A DNA stretch of 64,000 bases from Streptomyces huasconensis (GCA_004010275.1 RBWT01000008.1:25292-89291); one strand, 5' to 3'; numbered from the stretch's first letter, positions 18,758-28,193 are shown. A program made the numbers and translations. The notes: a model not told the origin generated them from the letters alone.

Positions 18758-19807
18758 ATGCAGTACGACCTGCTGGGCAGAACCGGCGTCCGGGTCTCCG
18801 AACTCTGCCTGGGAGCCGGGACGTTCGGCGTCGAGGGGTGGGGCGCCTCGAAGAAGGACGCCTCGCTCATGGTCGACCGCTACGCGCAGGCGGGCGGCAA
18901 CTTCATCGACACCGCCAACGTCTACGGCGGCGGACGCTCGGAGGAGTGCCTCGGCGAGATACTCGCCGGCCGGCGCGACAGCTTCGTCCTCGCCACCAAG
19001 TACAACACCATGACCCGGCCGGGCGACGTGAACTCGGCGGGCAACCACCGCAAGAACCTCGTCGCCTCGCTGGAGAACAGCCTGCGCCGGCTGCGCACCG
19101 ACCGGGTGGACCTCCTGTGGCTGCACGCCCGGGACGCCTTCACCCCCGTCGAGGAGGTCATGCGCGCGCTCGACGACCAGATACGGGCCGGCAAGGTCCT
19201 GTACGTGGGCGCCTCGAACTGGCCCGCCTGGGAGGTGTCCCGCGCCAACATGCTCGCGGAGCTGCGCGGCTGGTCCGCCTTCGCGGGCATCCAGGTCCGC
19301 TACAACCTGCTGGAACGCACCGCCGAACGGGAACTGCTCCCGATGGCCGCCGCCTGTGACATCAGCACCTTCGCCTGGGGCCCGCTGGCCGAGGGGCGGC
19401 TGACCGGCAAGTACCTGCGCGGGGAGAACGGCCGGCTGTCGGTGGAGAACTGGGCGGGCGACAACGAGCACGACACCGCTGTCGTGCGCGAGGTCGTCGC
19501 CATCGCCGAGGAGGGCGGCTGGACCCCGGCCCAGGTCGCACTCGCCTGGCTGCGCGCCCGGCCCGAGGCCGTCCTGCCGATCCTCGGCGCCACCCGGCCC
19601 GGACAGCTGGAGGAGAACCTCGCCGGCCTCGATGTCCGGCTCGACGACGCGCAGACCCGGCGCCTCGACGCCCTCAGCGAGATCGACCTGGGCTTTCCCA
19701 GGGAGCTGATGCGCCGCGCCAAGTTCACCAACGGCGCCTACGGGGACCGCTGGCCGGACCTGGCCCGCCGCCGGAGCCCCGGACGCACCGTCGCCACCCT
19801 CCTGTGA
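18758..19807 (+). CDS. Aldo/keto reductase
   Basis: A 349-aa AKR-fold oxidoreductase. Catalytic residues are visible: Asp and Tyr in FIDTANVYGGG, Lys in LATKYN, His in LLWLHARD. The NADPH-binding end is PILGATRPGQLEENL. ATG 18758 is used; GTG 18752 in the same frame is possible. Its position between the flavin reductase and the deoxysugar genes suggests reduction of a keto sugar or of an aglycone carbonyl. The substrate cannot be assigned from sequence. Confidence 0.82.
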   Translation: MQYDLLGRTGVRVSELCLGAGTFGVEGWGASKKDASLMVDRYAQAGGNFIDTANVYGGGRSEECLGEILAGRRDSFVLATKYNTMTRPGDVNSAGNHRKNLVASLENSLRRLRTDRVDLLWLHARDAFTPVEEVMRALDDQIRAGKVLYVGASNWPAWEVSRANMLAELRGWSAFAGIQVRYNLLERTAERELLPMAAACDISTFAWGPLAEGRLTGKYLRGENGRLSVENWAGDNEHDTAVVREVVAIAEEGGWTPAQVALAWLRARPEAVLPILGATRPGQLEENLAGLDVRLDDAQTRRLDALSEIDLGFPRELMRRAKFTNGAYGDRWPDLARRRSPGRTVATLL

Positions 19808-19841
19808 ACCACGAAGGACGTACCCGGAAGGAGAGCGAGAC

Positions 19842-20840
19842 ATGAGGATGCTGGTCACCGGCGGCGCCGGTTTCATCGGCTCCTGTTTCGTCAGGATGCT
19901 GTTGGAGGACCGCTTCGACGGCTGGCAGGGAGCCGAAGTGGTCGTCCTGGACGCCCTCACCTACGCGGGCAACCGCGCCAACCTGCCCATGAGCCACCCG
20001 CGCCTGCGCTTCGTGCGCGGCGACGTCTGCGACACGCGGACCGTGCGGGAGCTGACCGAGGGGGCCGACGCGGTGGTGCACTTCGCCGCCGAGTCCCACG
20101 TCGACCGCTCCCTCACCGGCCCGGCCGAGTTCTACCGCACGAACGTACTGGGCACCCAGTCGGTGCTCGACGCCGCGCTGCACGCGGGTGTGGAGCGCGT
20201 CGTCCACGTCTCCACCGACGAGGTGTACGGCTCGATCACCGAGGGAGCCTGGACCGAGGAGTGGCCCTTGGCGCCCAACTCGCCCTACGCGGCCTCCAAG
20301 GCCGCCTCCGACCTGGTGGCCCGCAGCTACTGGCGCACCCACGGCCTGGACGTCTCGGTCACCCGCTGCTCCAACAACTACGGCCCGCACCAGCACCCGG
20401 AGAAGCTCATCCCGCTCTTCGCGACACGGCTGCTGCGCGGCCTGCCGGTGCCGCTGTACGGCGACGGCGGCAACCGGCGCGAGTGGCTGCACGTGGACGA
20501 CCACTGCCGGGCCCTGCACCTCGTACTGAACAAGGGCCGCGCCGGCGAGACCTACCACGTCGGCGGCGGCGACGAGTGGTCCAACCTGGAGCTCACCGAG
20601 CGGCTGCTCGACATCTGCGGGGCCGACAGGTCGCTGGTGCGCAGGGTGGCGGACCGCAAGGGCCACGACCTGCGCTACTCGCTGGACGACTCCAAGATCC
20701 GTGAGGAGCTGGGGTACGCGCCGCAGATCCCGTTCGACCAGGGGCTGGCCGAGACGGTCGCGTGGTACCGGGAGCACAGCGACTGGTGGCAGGGCGCGGT
20801 GACCGCGCCCGCCCACCCGGACCTCAGCGTTCTGACCTGA
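19842..20840 (+). CDS. rmlB: dTDP-glucose 4,6-dehydratase
   Basis: A 332-aa extended SDR. It has NAD-binding TGGAGFIGSCF (residues 6-16), substrate loop HFAAESHVDRS, catalytic Thr-Asp-Glu in VSTDEVYGS, Tyr149/Lys153 in YAASKAASD, and CSNNYGPHQHPEKLIPL. It turns dTDP-glucose into dTDP-4-keto-6-deoxyglucose, the common precursor of all sugars here. GGAGAG precedes the ATG. The 3-dehydratase gene follows after 10 bases. Its supplier RmlA is encoded 14 kb away at 33881. Confidence 0.95.
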   Translation: MRMLVTGGAGFIGSCFVRMLLEDRFDGWQGAEVVVLDALTYAGNRANLPMSHPRLRFVRGDVCDTRTVRELTEGADAVVHFAAESHVDRSLTGPAEFYRTNVLGTQSVLDAALHAGVERVVHVSTDEVYGSITEGAWTEEWPLAPNSPYAASKAASDLVARSYWRTHGLDVSVTRCSNNYGPHQHPEKLIPLFATRLLRGLPVPLYGDGGNRREWLHVDDHCRALHLVLNKGRAGETYHVGGGDEWSNLELTERLLDICGADRSLVRRVADRKGHDLRYSLDDSKIREELGYAPQIPFDQGLAETVAWYREHSDWWQGAVTAPAHPDLSVLT

Positions 20841-20850
20841 AGGAGACCAA

Positions 20851-22161
20851 GTGGACCCCCTCGATCGCAAGGCGCTGTTGCTGGACGAGGTACTCAAGTA
20901 TCACCACGAGGCGCAGCCGGAGGGGCGGTTCGTGCCCGGCGTCACGGAGATCTGGCCCTCCGGCGCGGTGCTGGACGAGGACGATCGGGCGGCCCTGGTG
21001 GAGGCGGCGCTGGACATGCGCATCGCCGCGGGGACCAGCTCGCGCCGGTTCGAGGCCGCCTTCGCCCGCAGGATGAGACGGCGCAAGGCGCATCTGACCA
21101 ACTCGGGGTCGTCGGCGAACCTGCTCGCGGTCTCGGCGCTCACCTCGCACCTGCTGGAGGACCGGCGCCTGCGGCCCGGCGACGAGGTCATCACCGTCGC
21201 AGCCGGCTTCCCCACCACGGTCAACCCGATCCTCCAGAACGGCCTGATACCGGTCTTCGTGGACGTGGAGATCGGCACCTACAACACCACCGCCGACCGC
21301 GTCGCCGAGGCCATCGGCCCGAGGACCAGGGCGATCATCGTCGCGCACGCCCTCGGCAACCCGTTCGAGGCCACCGAGATCGCCCAACTCGCCGCCGACT
21401 ACGACCTGTTCCTCATCGAGGACAACTGCGACGCCGTCGGATCGGTCTACGACGGACAGCTCACCGGCACCTTCGGCGACCTCTCGACCGTCAGCTTCTA
21501 CCCCGCGCACCATCTGACGATGGGCGAGGGCGGCTGCGTGCTGACGGCCAACCTGGCCCTCGCGCGCATCGTGGAGTCCCTGCGGGACTGGGGCCGGGAC
21601 TGCTGGTGCGAACCGGGCGAGAGCGGCAAGTGCCTCAAGCGGTTCGACTACCAGATGGGCACGCTGCCCGCCGGATACGACCACAAGTACATCTTCAGCC
21701 ACGTCGGATACAACCTGAAGGCCACCGACCTGCAGGCCGCCCTCGGCCTCAGCCAGCTCGCCAAGCTGGACGAGTTCTGCGCGGCGCGCCGCCGCAACTG
21801 GCGGCGGCTGCGCGAAGGACTGGCGGACGTGCCCCACCTGGTGCTGCCCGAAGCCACCCCCGGCAGCGACCCCAGCTGGTTCGGCTTCGTCCTGACGGTC
21901 GATCCGGAAGCACCCTTCAGCAGGGCGGAGACCGTCGACTTCCTGGAGAGCCGCAAGATCGGCACCAGGCGGCTGTTCGCCGGCAACCTCACCCGCCACC
22001 CCGCGTACATCGGACAGCCGCAGCGGGTGGTGGGCGAGCTGACCAACAGCGACCTCATCACCGACCAGACCTTCTGGATCGGCGTGTACCCCGCCCTCAC
22101 CGACGAAATGATCGACTACGTCATCGCGTCGATCCGGGAATTCGTCCGGGCCCGCGGGTGA
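20851..22161 (+). CDS. NDP-4-keto-6-deoxyhexose 3-dehydratase (E1/SpnQ type, PLP and [2Fe-2S])
   Basis: A 436-aa member of the DegT/aminotransferase fold. The PLP lysine is replaced by histidine (SFYPAHHLTMGEGG, His220). The four cysteines that bind a [2Fe-2S] cluster in E1/SpnQ are present at the exact spacing: Cys193 (EDNCDAVG), Cys251 and Cys253 (RDCWCEPG) and Cys261 (GKCLKR). These features separate it from sugar aminotransferases and identify a C3 deoxygenase. With the 2,3-dehydratase at 22996 it gives 2,3,6-trideoxy-4-ketohexose, the precursor of amicetose, rhodinose and similar sugars. No dedicated reductase (E3/DdhD) is in the window, as in SpnQ systems that use cellular ferredoxin or flavodoxin reductases. 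Confidence 0.93.
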   Translation: MDPLDRKALLLDEVLKYHHEAQPEGRFVPGVTEIWPSGAVLDEDDRAALVEAALDMRIAAGTSSRRFEAAFARRMRRRKAHLTNSGSSANLLAVSALTSHLLEDRRLRPGDEVITVAAGFPTTVNPILQNGLIPVFVDVEIGTYNTTADRVAEAIGPRTRAIIVAHALGNPFEATEIAQLAADYDLFLIEDNCDAVGSVYDGQLTGTFGDLSTVSFYPAHHLTMGEGGCVLTANLALARIVESLRDWGRDCWCEPGESGKCLKRFDYQMGTLPAGYDHKYIFSHVGYNLKATDLQAALGLSQLAKLDEFCAARRRNWRRLREGLADVPHLVLPEATPGSDPSWFGFVLTVDPEAPFSRAETVDFLESRKIGTRRLFAGNLTRHPAYIGQPQRVVGELTNSDLITDQTFWIGVYPALTDEMIDYVIASIREFVRARG

Positions 22162-22222
22162 ACGCCCATGTCCCGGCGGCTCTGGCCGGCCCGCATCCGA
22201 CCGCCTCGGGATCAGGACCGAC

Positions 22223-22978
22223 ATGGACATAGTGGGAAACGGATTTCTCGCCCGCCACCTCCGCGCGCTGGCCGGCCGCCACAGCGGAACGACGCTGCTC
22301 GCCGCCGGGGTGTCCTGGGCCAGTCACACCTCCCCGGCCGACTTCGCCCGCGAAGCGGCCCTGGTGGAGGAGGAGATCGCCGCGTGCCTCGCCTCCGGCG
22401 ACCGCCTGGTCTTCTTCTCCACCGCCTCCACCGGGATGTACGGAACGGTGGACGGCCCGGGGCGCGAGGACCACCCCGTCGTCCCCTGCACCCCCTACGG
22501 CGCACACAAACTCGCCCTGGAGGAGCGGCTGCACGCCTCCGGTGTCGACTACCTGGCCCTGCGCCTCGGCCACCTCGTCGGGCCGGGGCAGCCGCCGCAC
22601 CAACTCCTCCCGACCCTGCTGCGCCAGATGGGCGCGGGAACCGTGTACGTCCACCGGGGCGCCACCCGCGACCTCATCGACATCGGTGACGTCGTCACCA
22701 TCGTCGACCGGCTGCTCGCCGCGGACCTCAGCCGCGAGAAGGTCAACGTCGCCTCCGGGCACGCCGTGCCGATCGAGCGGATCATCGACCACATCGAGGA
22801 GCGCACCGGCCTCGTCCCGCGCCGGGTCCACCGCGACGTGGGCGGACACCACACCATCAGCACGGACAAACTGCGCGCCCTGGTGCCCGAGACCGAGGCC
22901 ATGGGCTTTGGACCGGGCTACCACCGCCGGGTGCTCGACGCCTTTCTGACGGCGGCCGTCTCCACGGCGACGCCCTGA
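22223..22978 (+). CDS. NDP-hexose 4-ketoreductase (UrdR-like SDR)
   Basis: A 251-aa short extended-SDR starting MDIVGNGFLARHL, a shortened GxGxxA-type Rossmann motif. The catalytic Tyr/Lys pair is in YGAHKLALEERL, with Ser/Thr in FSTASTGMYG. C-terminal segments KVNVASGHAVPIERIIDHIEE and ISTDKLRALVP are usual for sugar 4-ketoreductases. It would reduce the C4 keto group at the end of the trideoxysugar branch. Configuration (amicetose against rhodinose series) is not readable. It stands between the 3-dehydratase and the 2,3-dehydratase. Confidence 0.83.
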   Translation: MDIVGNGFLARHLRALAGRHSGTTLLAAGVSWASHTSPADFAREAALVEEEIAACLASGDRLVFFSTASTGMYGTVDGPGREDHPVVPCTPYGAHKLALEERLHASGVDYLALRLGHLVGPGQPPHQLLPTLLRQMGAGTVYVHRGATRDLIDIGDVVTIVDRLLAADLSREKVNVASGHAVPIERIIDHIEERTGLVPRRVHRDVGGHHTISTDKLRALVPETEAMGFGPGYHRRVLDAFLTAAVSTATP

Positions 22979-22995
22979 CCCGAAGGTTGGCCACC

Positions 22996-24396
22996 ATGCC
23001 CGCAACCACGCTCGCCCACACCGCCCTCCGGCCGCGGCAGGAAACCTCGGTCGTCGAGCGGTTCGCCCGGTCCGCCGCCGCCTCCGAAGGAGTGGCGATC
23101 CGCACCGCCGACGTACCGGCCTGGCTGGCCGAACGCCGACGCGCCCACGACTTCCGGGTGGACCGCATCCCGTTCAGCGAACTCCGCGGCTGGGACTTCG
23201 CGCCCGGCACCGGCAATCTCGTCCACAGCAGCGGACGGTTCTTCTCCGTCGAGGGGCTGGACGCCACCGTCACCGGTGACGACGGCCGCCGCCACCACTG
23301 GCGCCAGCCGATCATCAGGCAGCCCGAGGTCGGCATCCTGGGGCTGCTGGTCAAGGAGTTCGACGGTGTCCCGCACTTCCTGATGCAGGCCAAGATGGAG
23401 CCCGGCAACCCGAACCTCCTCCAGCTCTCGCCGACCGTACAGGCGACCCGCAGCAACTACACCGGCGCGCACAAGGGCGCCCCCGTCCGGTACATCGACC
23501 ACTTCGTCAGGCCCGAGGCGGGCCGGATCGTCGCCGACGTACTGCAGTCCGAGCACGGGTCGTGGTTCTACCGCAAGAGCAACCGCAACATGATCGTCGA
23601 GACGACCGCCGAGGTGGCGCCGCACGACGACTTCCGCTGGCTCACCCTGGGGCAGCTGGGGCAGCTCCTGCACCTGGACGACGTGGTGAACATGGACACG
23701 CGGACCGTGCTGTCCGCCGTGCCGTACGCCGACCCGCACGGCCGGGCCCGCCTGCGGGACGCCGAGCTGCTCTCGTGGTTCACCGGCCGGCGCTCCCGGC
23801 ACACCGTCAGCGCCGAGCGCGTCCCCCTGGCGGACGTCACCGGCTGGACGCACGGCGAGGAGGCCATCGAGCACGACGAGGGGCGGTACTTCAAGGTGGT
23901 CGCCGTCTCCGTGCGGGCCGCCAACCGGGAGGTCAGCGGGTGGACCCAACCGCTGTTCGAACCGGTGCAGAACGGCATCGCCGCCTTCGTCATGCGGCAC
24001 CTGGACGGCGTGCCGCACGTACTGGTGCATGCCCGGGTCGAGGGCGGCTTCCTGGACACGGTCGAGCTGGGCCCCACGGTCCAGTACACCCCCGCGAACT
24101 ACGCCCACCTGCCGCCCGAGGAGCGGCCGCCGTTCCTGGACTTCGTGTGTACGGCGGCTCCCGAGCGCATCCGGTACGAAGCCGTGCACTCCGAGGAGGG
24201 CGGCCGCTTCCTCAACGCCGGAAGCCGGTACCTGGTGGTCGAGGCCGACGAGTCACAGGCACCCCTCGACCCGCCGCCCGGGTACCAGTGGGCCACCCCC
24301 GGCCAGCTCACCTCGCTCGTCCGGCACGGCCACTACCTCAACGTGCAGGCCCGCACCCTGCTCGCCTGCCTCGGCGCCATGGGCCTCACCTCATGA
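22996..24396 (+). CDS. NDP-hexose 2,3-dehydratase (UrdS/TylCVI type)
   Basis: A 466-aa protein made of two homologous halves, as the family requires. Half one has WRQPIIRQPEVGILGLLVKE, LMQAKMEPGN and LQLSPTVQATRSNYT. Half two has WTQPLFEPVQNGIAAFVMR, LVHARVEGG and VELGPTVQYTPANY. It removes the 2-hydroxyl of dTDP-4-keto-6-deoxyglucose to give the 3,4-diketo intermediate. ATG 22996 is preferred over in-frame TTG 22987 because CGAAGG sits 9 bases upstream. The stop overlaps the 3-ketoreductase ATG (ATGA), matching the fact that the two enzymes work in sequence on an unstable intermediate. Confidence 0.93.
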   Translation: MPATTLAHTALRPRQETSVVERFARSAAASEGVAIRTADVPAWLAERRRAHDFRVDRIPFSELRGWDFAPGTGNLVHSSGRFFSVEGLDATVTGDDGRRHHWRQPIIRQPEVGILGLLVKEFDGVPHFLMQAKMEPGNPNLLQLSPTVQATRSNYTGAHKGAPVRYIDHFVRPEAGRIVADVLQSEHGSWFYRKSNRNMIVETTAEVAPHDDFRWLTLGQLGQLLHLDDVVNMDTRTVLSAVPYADPHGRARLRDAELLSWFTGRRSRHTVSAERVPLADVTGWTHGEEAIEHDEGRYFKVVAVSVRAANREVSGWTQPLFEPVQNGIAAFVMRHLDGVPHVLVHARVEGGFLDTVELGPTVQYTPANYAHLPPEERPPFLDFVCTAAPERIRYEAVHSEEGGRFLNAGSRYLVVEADESQAPLDPPPGYQWATPGQLTSLVRHGHYLNVQARTLLACLGAMGLTS

Positions 24397-25433
24397 GCAC
24401 GACCCGCCCCGCGGTGCGGACCGGACCCGTCGCCGTCGGCGTCCTCGGCACGGCGTCCATAGCCCGCCGCCGCCTGCTGCCCGCGCTCGCCGCCTGCCCG
24501 GACACCCGGCTCGTCGCCGTGGCGAGCCGCGACCTCGCCACCGCCGAGGACACCGCGGCGCCCTACGGCTGCCGCGCCGTGCGCGGTTACGAGGCGCTGC
24601 TCGAGCAGGACGACGTCGAGGCCGTCTACGTGCCGCTGCCCGCCGCCCTGCACGCTCCCTGGGTACGGGCCGCGCTCACGGCCGGCAAACACGTACTGGC
24701 CGAGAAACCGGTGACCACCGACGCGGCGACCACCCGCCATCTCTTCTCGCTCGCCCGCGCCGGCGGCCTGGTGCTGAGCGAGAACGTGCTGTTCGTGCAC
24801 CATGCCCGACACCGGGCCGTCCGGCAGCTGATCGAGGACGGCGCCATCGGCGAAGTACGCGCCTTCCACGCGGCGTTCACGGTGCCGCGCCCGCCGGACG
24901 AGGACATCCGGCACCGCGCCGAACTCGGCGGGGGAGCCCTCGGCGACATGGGCGTCTACCCGGTGCGCGCCGCACAGTACCTGCTGGGCGACGACCTCCG
25001 GGTGGCGGGCGCGGTGCTCCACACGGCCCCCGGCAGCGAGGTGGAGACCTCCGGCGCGGCCCTGCTCCGTACCCCCGCAGGCGTCAGCGTCCACTGCACC
25101 TTCGGGATGGAGCACAGCTACCGCTCCTTCTACGAGGTGTGGGGGGAGCGCGGACAGATCCGAGTGGACCACGCCTTCACCCCGCCTGCCACACACGTCC
25201 CCGTGGTGCGCGTCGAACGGGACGGCGCGGCCGAGGAACTGCGCCTGGCACCGGACGACCAAGTGGCCAACGCCGTGTCGGCGTTCGCGGCGGCGGTGCG
25301 CGCCGGCGCCGCACCGGACGAAGCGGCGACGCTGCGCCAGGCCGAGCTGCTCGACCACATCCGCAGGGCGGCGGGCCGCACGGCCGCCCCGGACGCCCTG
25401 CCCGAAACCCCCGACGACCGAAGGAGCCGATGA
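24393..25433 (+). CDS. NDP-hexose 3-ketoreductase (UrdT-like, GFO/IDH/MocA family)
   Basis: A 346-aa oxidoreductase. The N-terminal Rossmann motif is VGVLGTASIARRRLLPAL, catalytic AEKPVTTD follows, and the substrate domain has LGGGALGDMGVYPVRAAQYLLG. It reduces the 3-keto group left by the 2,3-dehydratase, giving the 2-deoxy sugar. Coupled to the upstream gene by ATGA, and its own stop overlaps the next ATG (25430) the same way. No frameshift. Confidence 0.92.
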   Translation: MSTTRPAVRTGPVAVGVLGTASIARRRLLPALAACPDTRLVAVASRDLATAEDTAAPYGCRAVRGYEALLEQDDVEAVYVPLPAALHAPWVRAALTAGKHVLAEKPVTTDAATTRHLFSLARAGGLVLSENVLFVHHARHRAVRQLIEDGAIGEVRAFHAAFTVPRPPDEDIRHRAELGGGALGDMGVYPVRAAQYLLGDDLRVAGAVLHTAPGSEVETSGAALLRTPAGVSVHCTFGMEHSYRSFYEVWGERGQIRVDHAFTPPATHVPVVRVERDGAAEELRLAPDDQVANAVSAFAAAVRAGAAPDEAATLRQAELLDHIRRAAGRTAAPDALPETPDDRRSR

Positions 25434-26235
25434 TGTCGACCTCTGTGCAGTGGATACCCGAGGGCACGGACCGCGCCCACGCCAGCGCCGCCCGGGCGTA
25501 CGACTACCTGCTGGGCGGCAGCCACCACTTCGAGGCGGACCGGGCCCTCGGCGACCAGGTGCTCTCCGTGCTGCCGCGAACGTCATGGCCCGGCAGAACC
25601 GGGACCTGCTCGGGCGCATGGTGCGCCACCTGACCAGCGCCGGCGTGCGGCAGTTCGTCGAACTGGGCTCGGGCCTGCCCGTCATGGGGCACGTCCACGA
25701 GATCGCCGCGGCGAGCGGCCATGCCTGCCGGGTGGTCTACGTGGACAACGACCCGGCCACCGTCGGCCACGCGGAACTCCTGCTGCGCGATGTCCCCGGA
25801 ACGGCCGTCGTCGGCGCGGACGTGCGGGACCCGGCAGCCGTGCTGCAGGCCGACGCCACCCGCGAACTGATCGACTTCACCGAGCCGGTCGCGCTGCTCA
25901 TGCTCGGCGTCACCCAGTTCCTCCACGACGAAGACGACCCGTGGGGCCTCACCGCCCGCTACCGTGCCGCCCTGCCGGCCGGCAGCCACCTCGCCCTGTC
26001 CTGCTTCACCTGGGACAACGACCCGCAGACCATGCAAAGGACCGTCGAGATGTTCCGCGAGAGCGGCCGTACCCCGATCGTGCCGCGCACCGGGGACGAG
26101 GTCCGCCGGCTCATCGGTGACTTCGAGCTGCTCGATCCCGGCCTCGTGTACGCGCCCCGGTGGCGGCCGGACGCCGCTTCCGGCAGCGACACGGAGCGTT
26201 CCAACCTGTACGCGGCTCTCGCCCGCAAGCAGTGA
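25430..26235 (+). CDS. SAM-dependent methyltransferase-like protein of the DUF574/Methyltransf_19 family, one frameshift
   Basis: An actinobacterial protein of about 268 aa. The characteristic start is HASAARAYDYLLGGSHHFEADRAL. After a slip near 25580 it continues NVMARQNRDLLGRMVRHL, then a SAM-binding motif VRQFVELGSGLPV, VVYVDNDPATVGHAELLL, and the late TWDNDPQTM. Such proteins are very common in Streptomyces but few have a known substrate. Here the gene is translationally coupled to the deoxysugar genes (start ATG 25430 overlaps the previous stop), so it may act in this pathway. It could methylate a sugar or the aglycone, or be a regulatory relic. Convergent with the TetR gene, with a hairpin between. 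Confidence 0.75.
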
Positions 26236-26238
26236 CCT

Positions 26239-26264
26239 GGCGGCCGCGGCACCCCGCGGCCGCC
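26239..26264. terminator. Bidirectional hairpin between convergent genes
   Basis: A perfect 11-bp stem, GGCGGCCGCGG (26239-26249) with its complement at 26254-26264 and a 4-base loop, directly after the methyltransferase stop and facing the TetR stop. Confidence 0.75.
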
Positions 26265-26269
26265 CCGGT

Positions 26270-26860
26270 TCAACCCCGCGGCTCCTCGGCACCGTGGGCC
26301 CGCTCCACCATCTCCATCGCGATGGAGAGCAGCGCCTCGCGCTTCTCCTCATCGGAACCCTCGAAGTGCGGCAGCGCGAAAGTGCCGAAGTGCAGGGTCA
26401 ACAGGGCTCCCATGCACCGCAGCTGCTCGATCAGCGGCGTGCCGGGCTCGGTGAGCAGTTCGCCGATGGCGGTCATCTGGTCGTTGAACTCCCGCCCCAC
26501 CTCCAGGTCGCGGAGCGTCGCCTCGTTCTCCCGCATCAGCCGGAAGAGCGGCACCGTGCCGTCGAGCGCGGCCCCGTACCGGCGCAGCAGTTCCCGCTTG
26601 GTCTCCAGCGTCCTCGGCTGCGCCTCGCCCCAGGCGATGGCGTCGGCCACCGGACGCCCCAGATTCTGGAAGATGCTGAGGAGGATCTCCTCCTTCGACC
26701 GGAAGTGGTAGTAGATCGCGGGCTTGGTGACCTGGAGCACCTCGGCGATCTCCCGCAGCGAGGTCTTCTCGTAACCCTGTTCGGCGAAAAGGTCGAGGGC
26801 CACTTCCTGGATACGCCGACGGGTGTCCCCCTGGCTCTTCCGGGCACCGTTCTCGCCCAC
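26270..26860 (-). CDS. TetR-family regulator, candidate repressor of the exporters
   Basis: A 196-aa TetR protein. The N-terminal HTH is DTRRRIQEVALDLFAEQGYEKTSLREIAEVLQVTKPAIYYHFRSKEEIL in full, followed by an all-helical ligand domain. Start GTG 26860 is chosen because GAGGAGAG lies upstream; a longer frame to 27148 runs into the divergent glycosyltransferase gene. The promoter carries an ACCTGCC-type inverted repeat like the two in front of the MFS gene at 1491. By analogy with LanK and SimR, it probably autoregulates and releases the exporter when glycosylated product appears (inference). Confidence 0.88.
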   Translation of the reverse strand: MGENGARKSQGDTRRRIQEVALDLFAEQGYEKTSLREIAEVLQVTKPAIYYHFRSKEEILLSIFQNLGRPVADAIAWGEAQPRTLETKRELLRRYGAALDGTVPLFRLMRENEATLRDLEVGREFNDQMTAIGELLTEPGTPLIEQLRCMGALLTLHFGTFALPHFEGSDEEKREALLSIAMEMVERAHGAEEPRG

Positions 26861-26885
26861 GATCTCTCCTCGGTCGCTCGTTCCT

Positions 26886-26905
26886 CTGACCTGCCGACGG
26901 GCAAG
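26886..26905. promoter_or_regulatory. Candidate TetR operator, site C
   Basis: CTGACCTGCCGACGGGCAAG lies between the divergent TetR and glycosyltransferase genes. It shares CTGACCTGCCG with the exporter site at 1417 and GCAAG with the one at 1355. Confidence 0.5.
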
Positions 26906-26948
26906 TGGCCACCTCCCGAGTCTACGGTCCCCACCGGAAAGGACCCCG

Positions 26949-28193
26949 ATGCGCGTTCTGTTCACCGTCTCCAACTGGCCCGGCCACTGGCATGCGATGG
27001 TGCCGCTGGGCTGGGCGCTCCAGGCGGCCGGACACCAGGTGAGGGTGGCCTGCACGCCGTGCCAGGCGGGACCGGTGACCCACGCGGGTCTCATGCCGGT
27101 GCCGCTGCTCGAAGCGATGGACATGACCGTCCGGGGCCGGCTGCACAACTACCGCAAGGCCACGGTCGGCACCTGGCCCTTCGCCACCTTGCCGCCGCAT
27201 CCGCTCACCGGCGAACCGCTCGCGTTCCTCGACGAGTTCGACATGGAGACGTGGTCGGCGCAGAACCGCGACTGGGCGCTCGGGATCGTCGACCGCAGTG
27301 CCGACGCGGCCGTGGACTTCGCGCGCCAGTGGCGGCCCGACCTGGTCGTCCACGACCTGATGAGCCTGGAGGGCCCCCTGGTCGGCGGGGCCCTGAAGAT
27401 CCCCGCCCTGCTGTACCTGTGGGGGCCGTGCGGCCCGCAGGACCCGGTTCCCGGGGCCCCGCCCGGAGCGAGCTTCGTGCCCATGGACCCGGCCGGAGTC
27501 TTCGAGCGGCACGGCGCCGGACCGATGGACGCCGACGTCTACACGCACGTCATCGACCCCTCACCGGCCTCCGTACGACCGCCGTTGACGGCCGAACGCA
27601 TCCCGGTGCGGCACGTGCCGTACAACGGGCCGGGGGCCCATCCCCGCCGCGGCAGCCGCCGCGCGAGGACGGCAGGCCCAGGGTGTGCGTCGTCTGGGGC
27701 ACCTCCGTCAGCGGGGTGCACGGGCCCGCGTCGTTCGCCGTGCGCGCATCGTCGAGGCGCTCGCGCAGACCGACGCGAGGTGCTGCTCGCCCTCACCGGC
27801 GACGACCGCGCCCGGGTGGAGAGCGGACCGCCGCTGCCGCCGCACGTACGGCTGCTGGAGCGCACCCCGCTCAGTCTGCTGCTCCCGGAGTGCGACCTGG
27901 TGATCCACCACGGGGGAGCGGGCTGCACCATGACCGGCCTGGCCGCGGGCATCCCGCAGCTGGCGATCCACGCCGGCTCCGACCAGGAGGTCATCGCCGA
28001 CCGGGTCGCCGCGGCGCACGCCGCCCACTCCCTGGTCAACGCCGACACGGACGCGGCGGCCGTGCACGAGGCCGTCACCCGGCTGCTCGGCGATCCGGCC
28101 CACCTGGCCGCGGCCCGTCGGCTGCGGCAGGAGATGGAGTCCCTGCCCGCGCCCGCCGACCTCGTGCCGGTCCTGTCCGCGCTGACCCGGTGA
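26949..28193 (+). CDS. GT1-family glycosyltransferase 1, compensating frameshifts
   Basis: About 414 aa. The N-terminal acceptor domain starts MRVLFTVSNWPGHWHAMVPLGWALQAAGHQV. The C-terminal NDP-sugar domain has HGGAGCTMTGLAAGIPQLA and FLLLPECDLVIHH-like sequence (LSLLLPECDLVIHHG). Between about 27640 and 27770 the reading frame slips about three times. The expected sequence RVCVVWGTSVSGV and IVEALAQTDA is found there in other frames, and the original frame is regained. The start resembles UrdGT2-class transferases that act first on the aglycone, but that is only a resemblance. Divergent from the TetR gene across an operator-like site. Confidence 0.85.
   Translation: MRVLFTVSNWPGHWHAMVPLGWALQAAGHQVRVACTPCQAGPVTHAGLMPVPLLEAMDMTVRGRLHNYRKATVGTWPFATLPPHPLTGEPLAFLDEFDMETWSAQNRDWALGIVDRSADAAVDFARQWRPDLVVHDLMSLEGPLVGGALKIPALLYLWGPCGPQDPVPGAPPGASFVPMDPAGVFERHGAGPMDADVYTHVIDPSPASVRPPLTAERIPVRHVPYNGPGAHPRRGSRRARTAGPGCASSGAPPSAGCTGPRRSPCAHRRGARADRREVLLALTGDDRARVESGPPLPPHVRLLERTPLSLLLPECDLVIHHGGAGCTMTGLAAGIPQLAIHAGSDQEVIADRVAAAHAAHSLVNADTDAAAVHEAVTRLLGDPAHLAAARRLRQEMESLPAPADLVPVLSALTR

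Noticed and set aside
20851..22161. Sugar aminotransferase
   Set aside because: The PLP lysine is replaced by His220 and four Fe-S cysteines are at E1/SpnQ spacing, so it is a 3-dehydratase.
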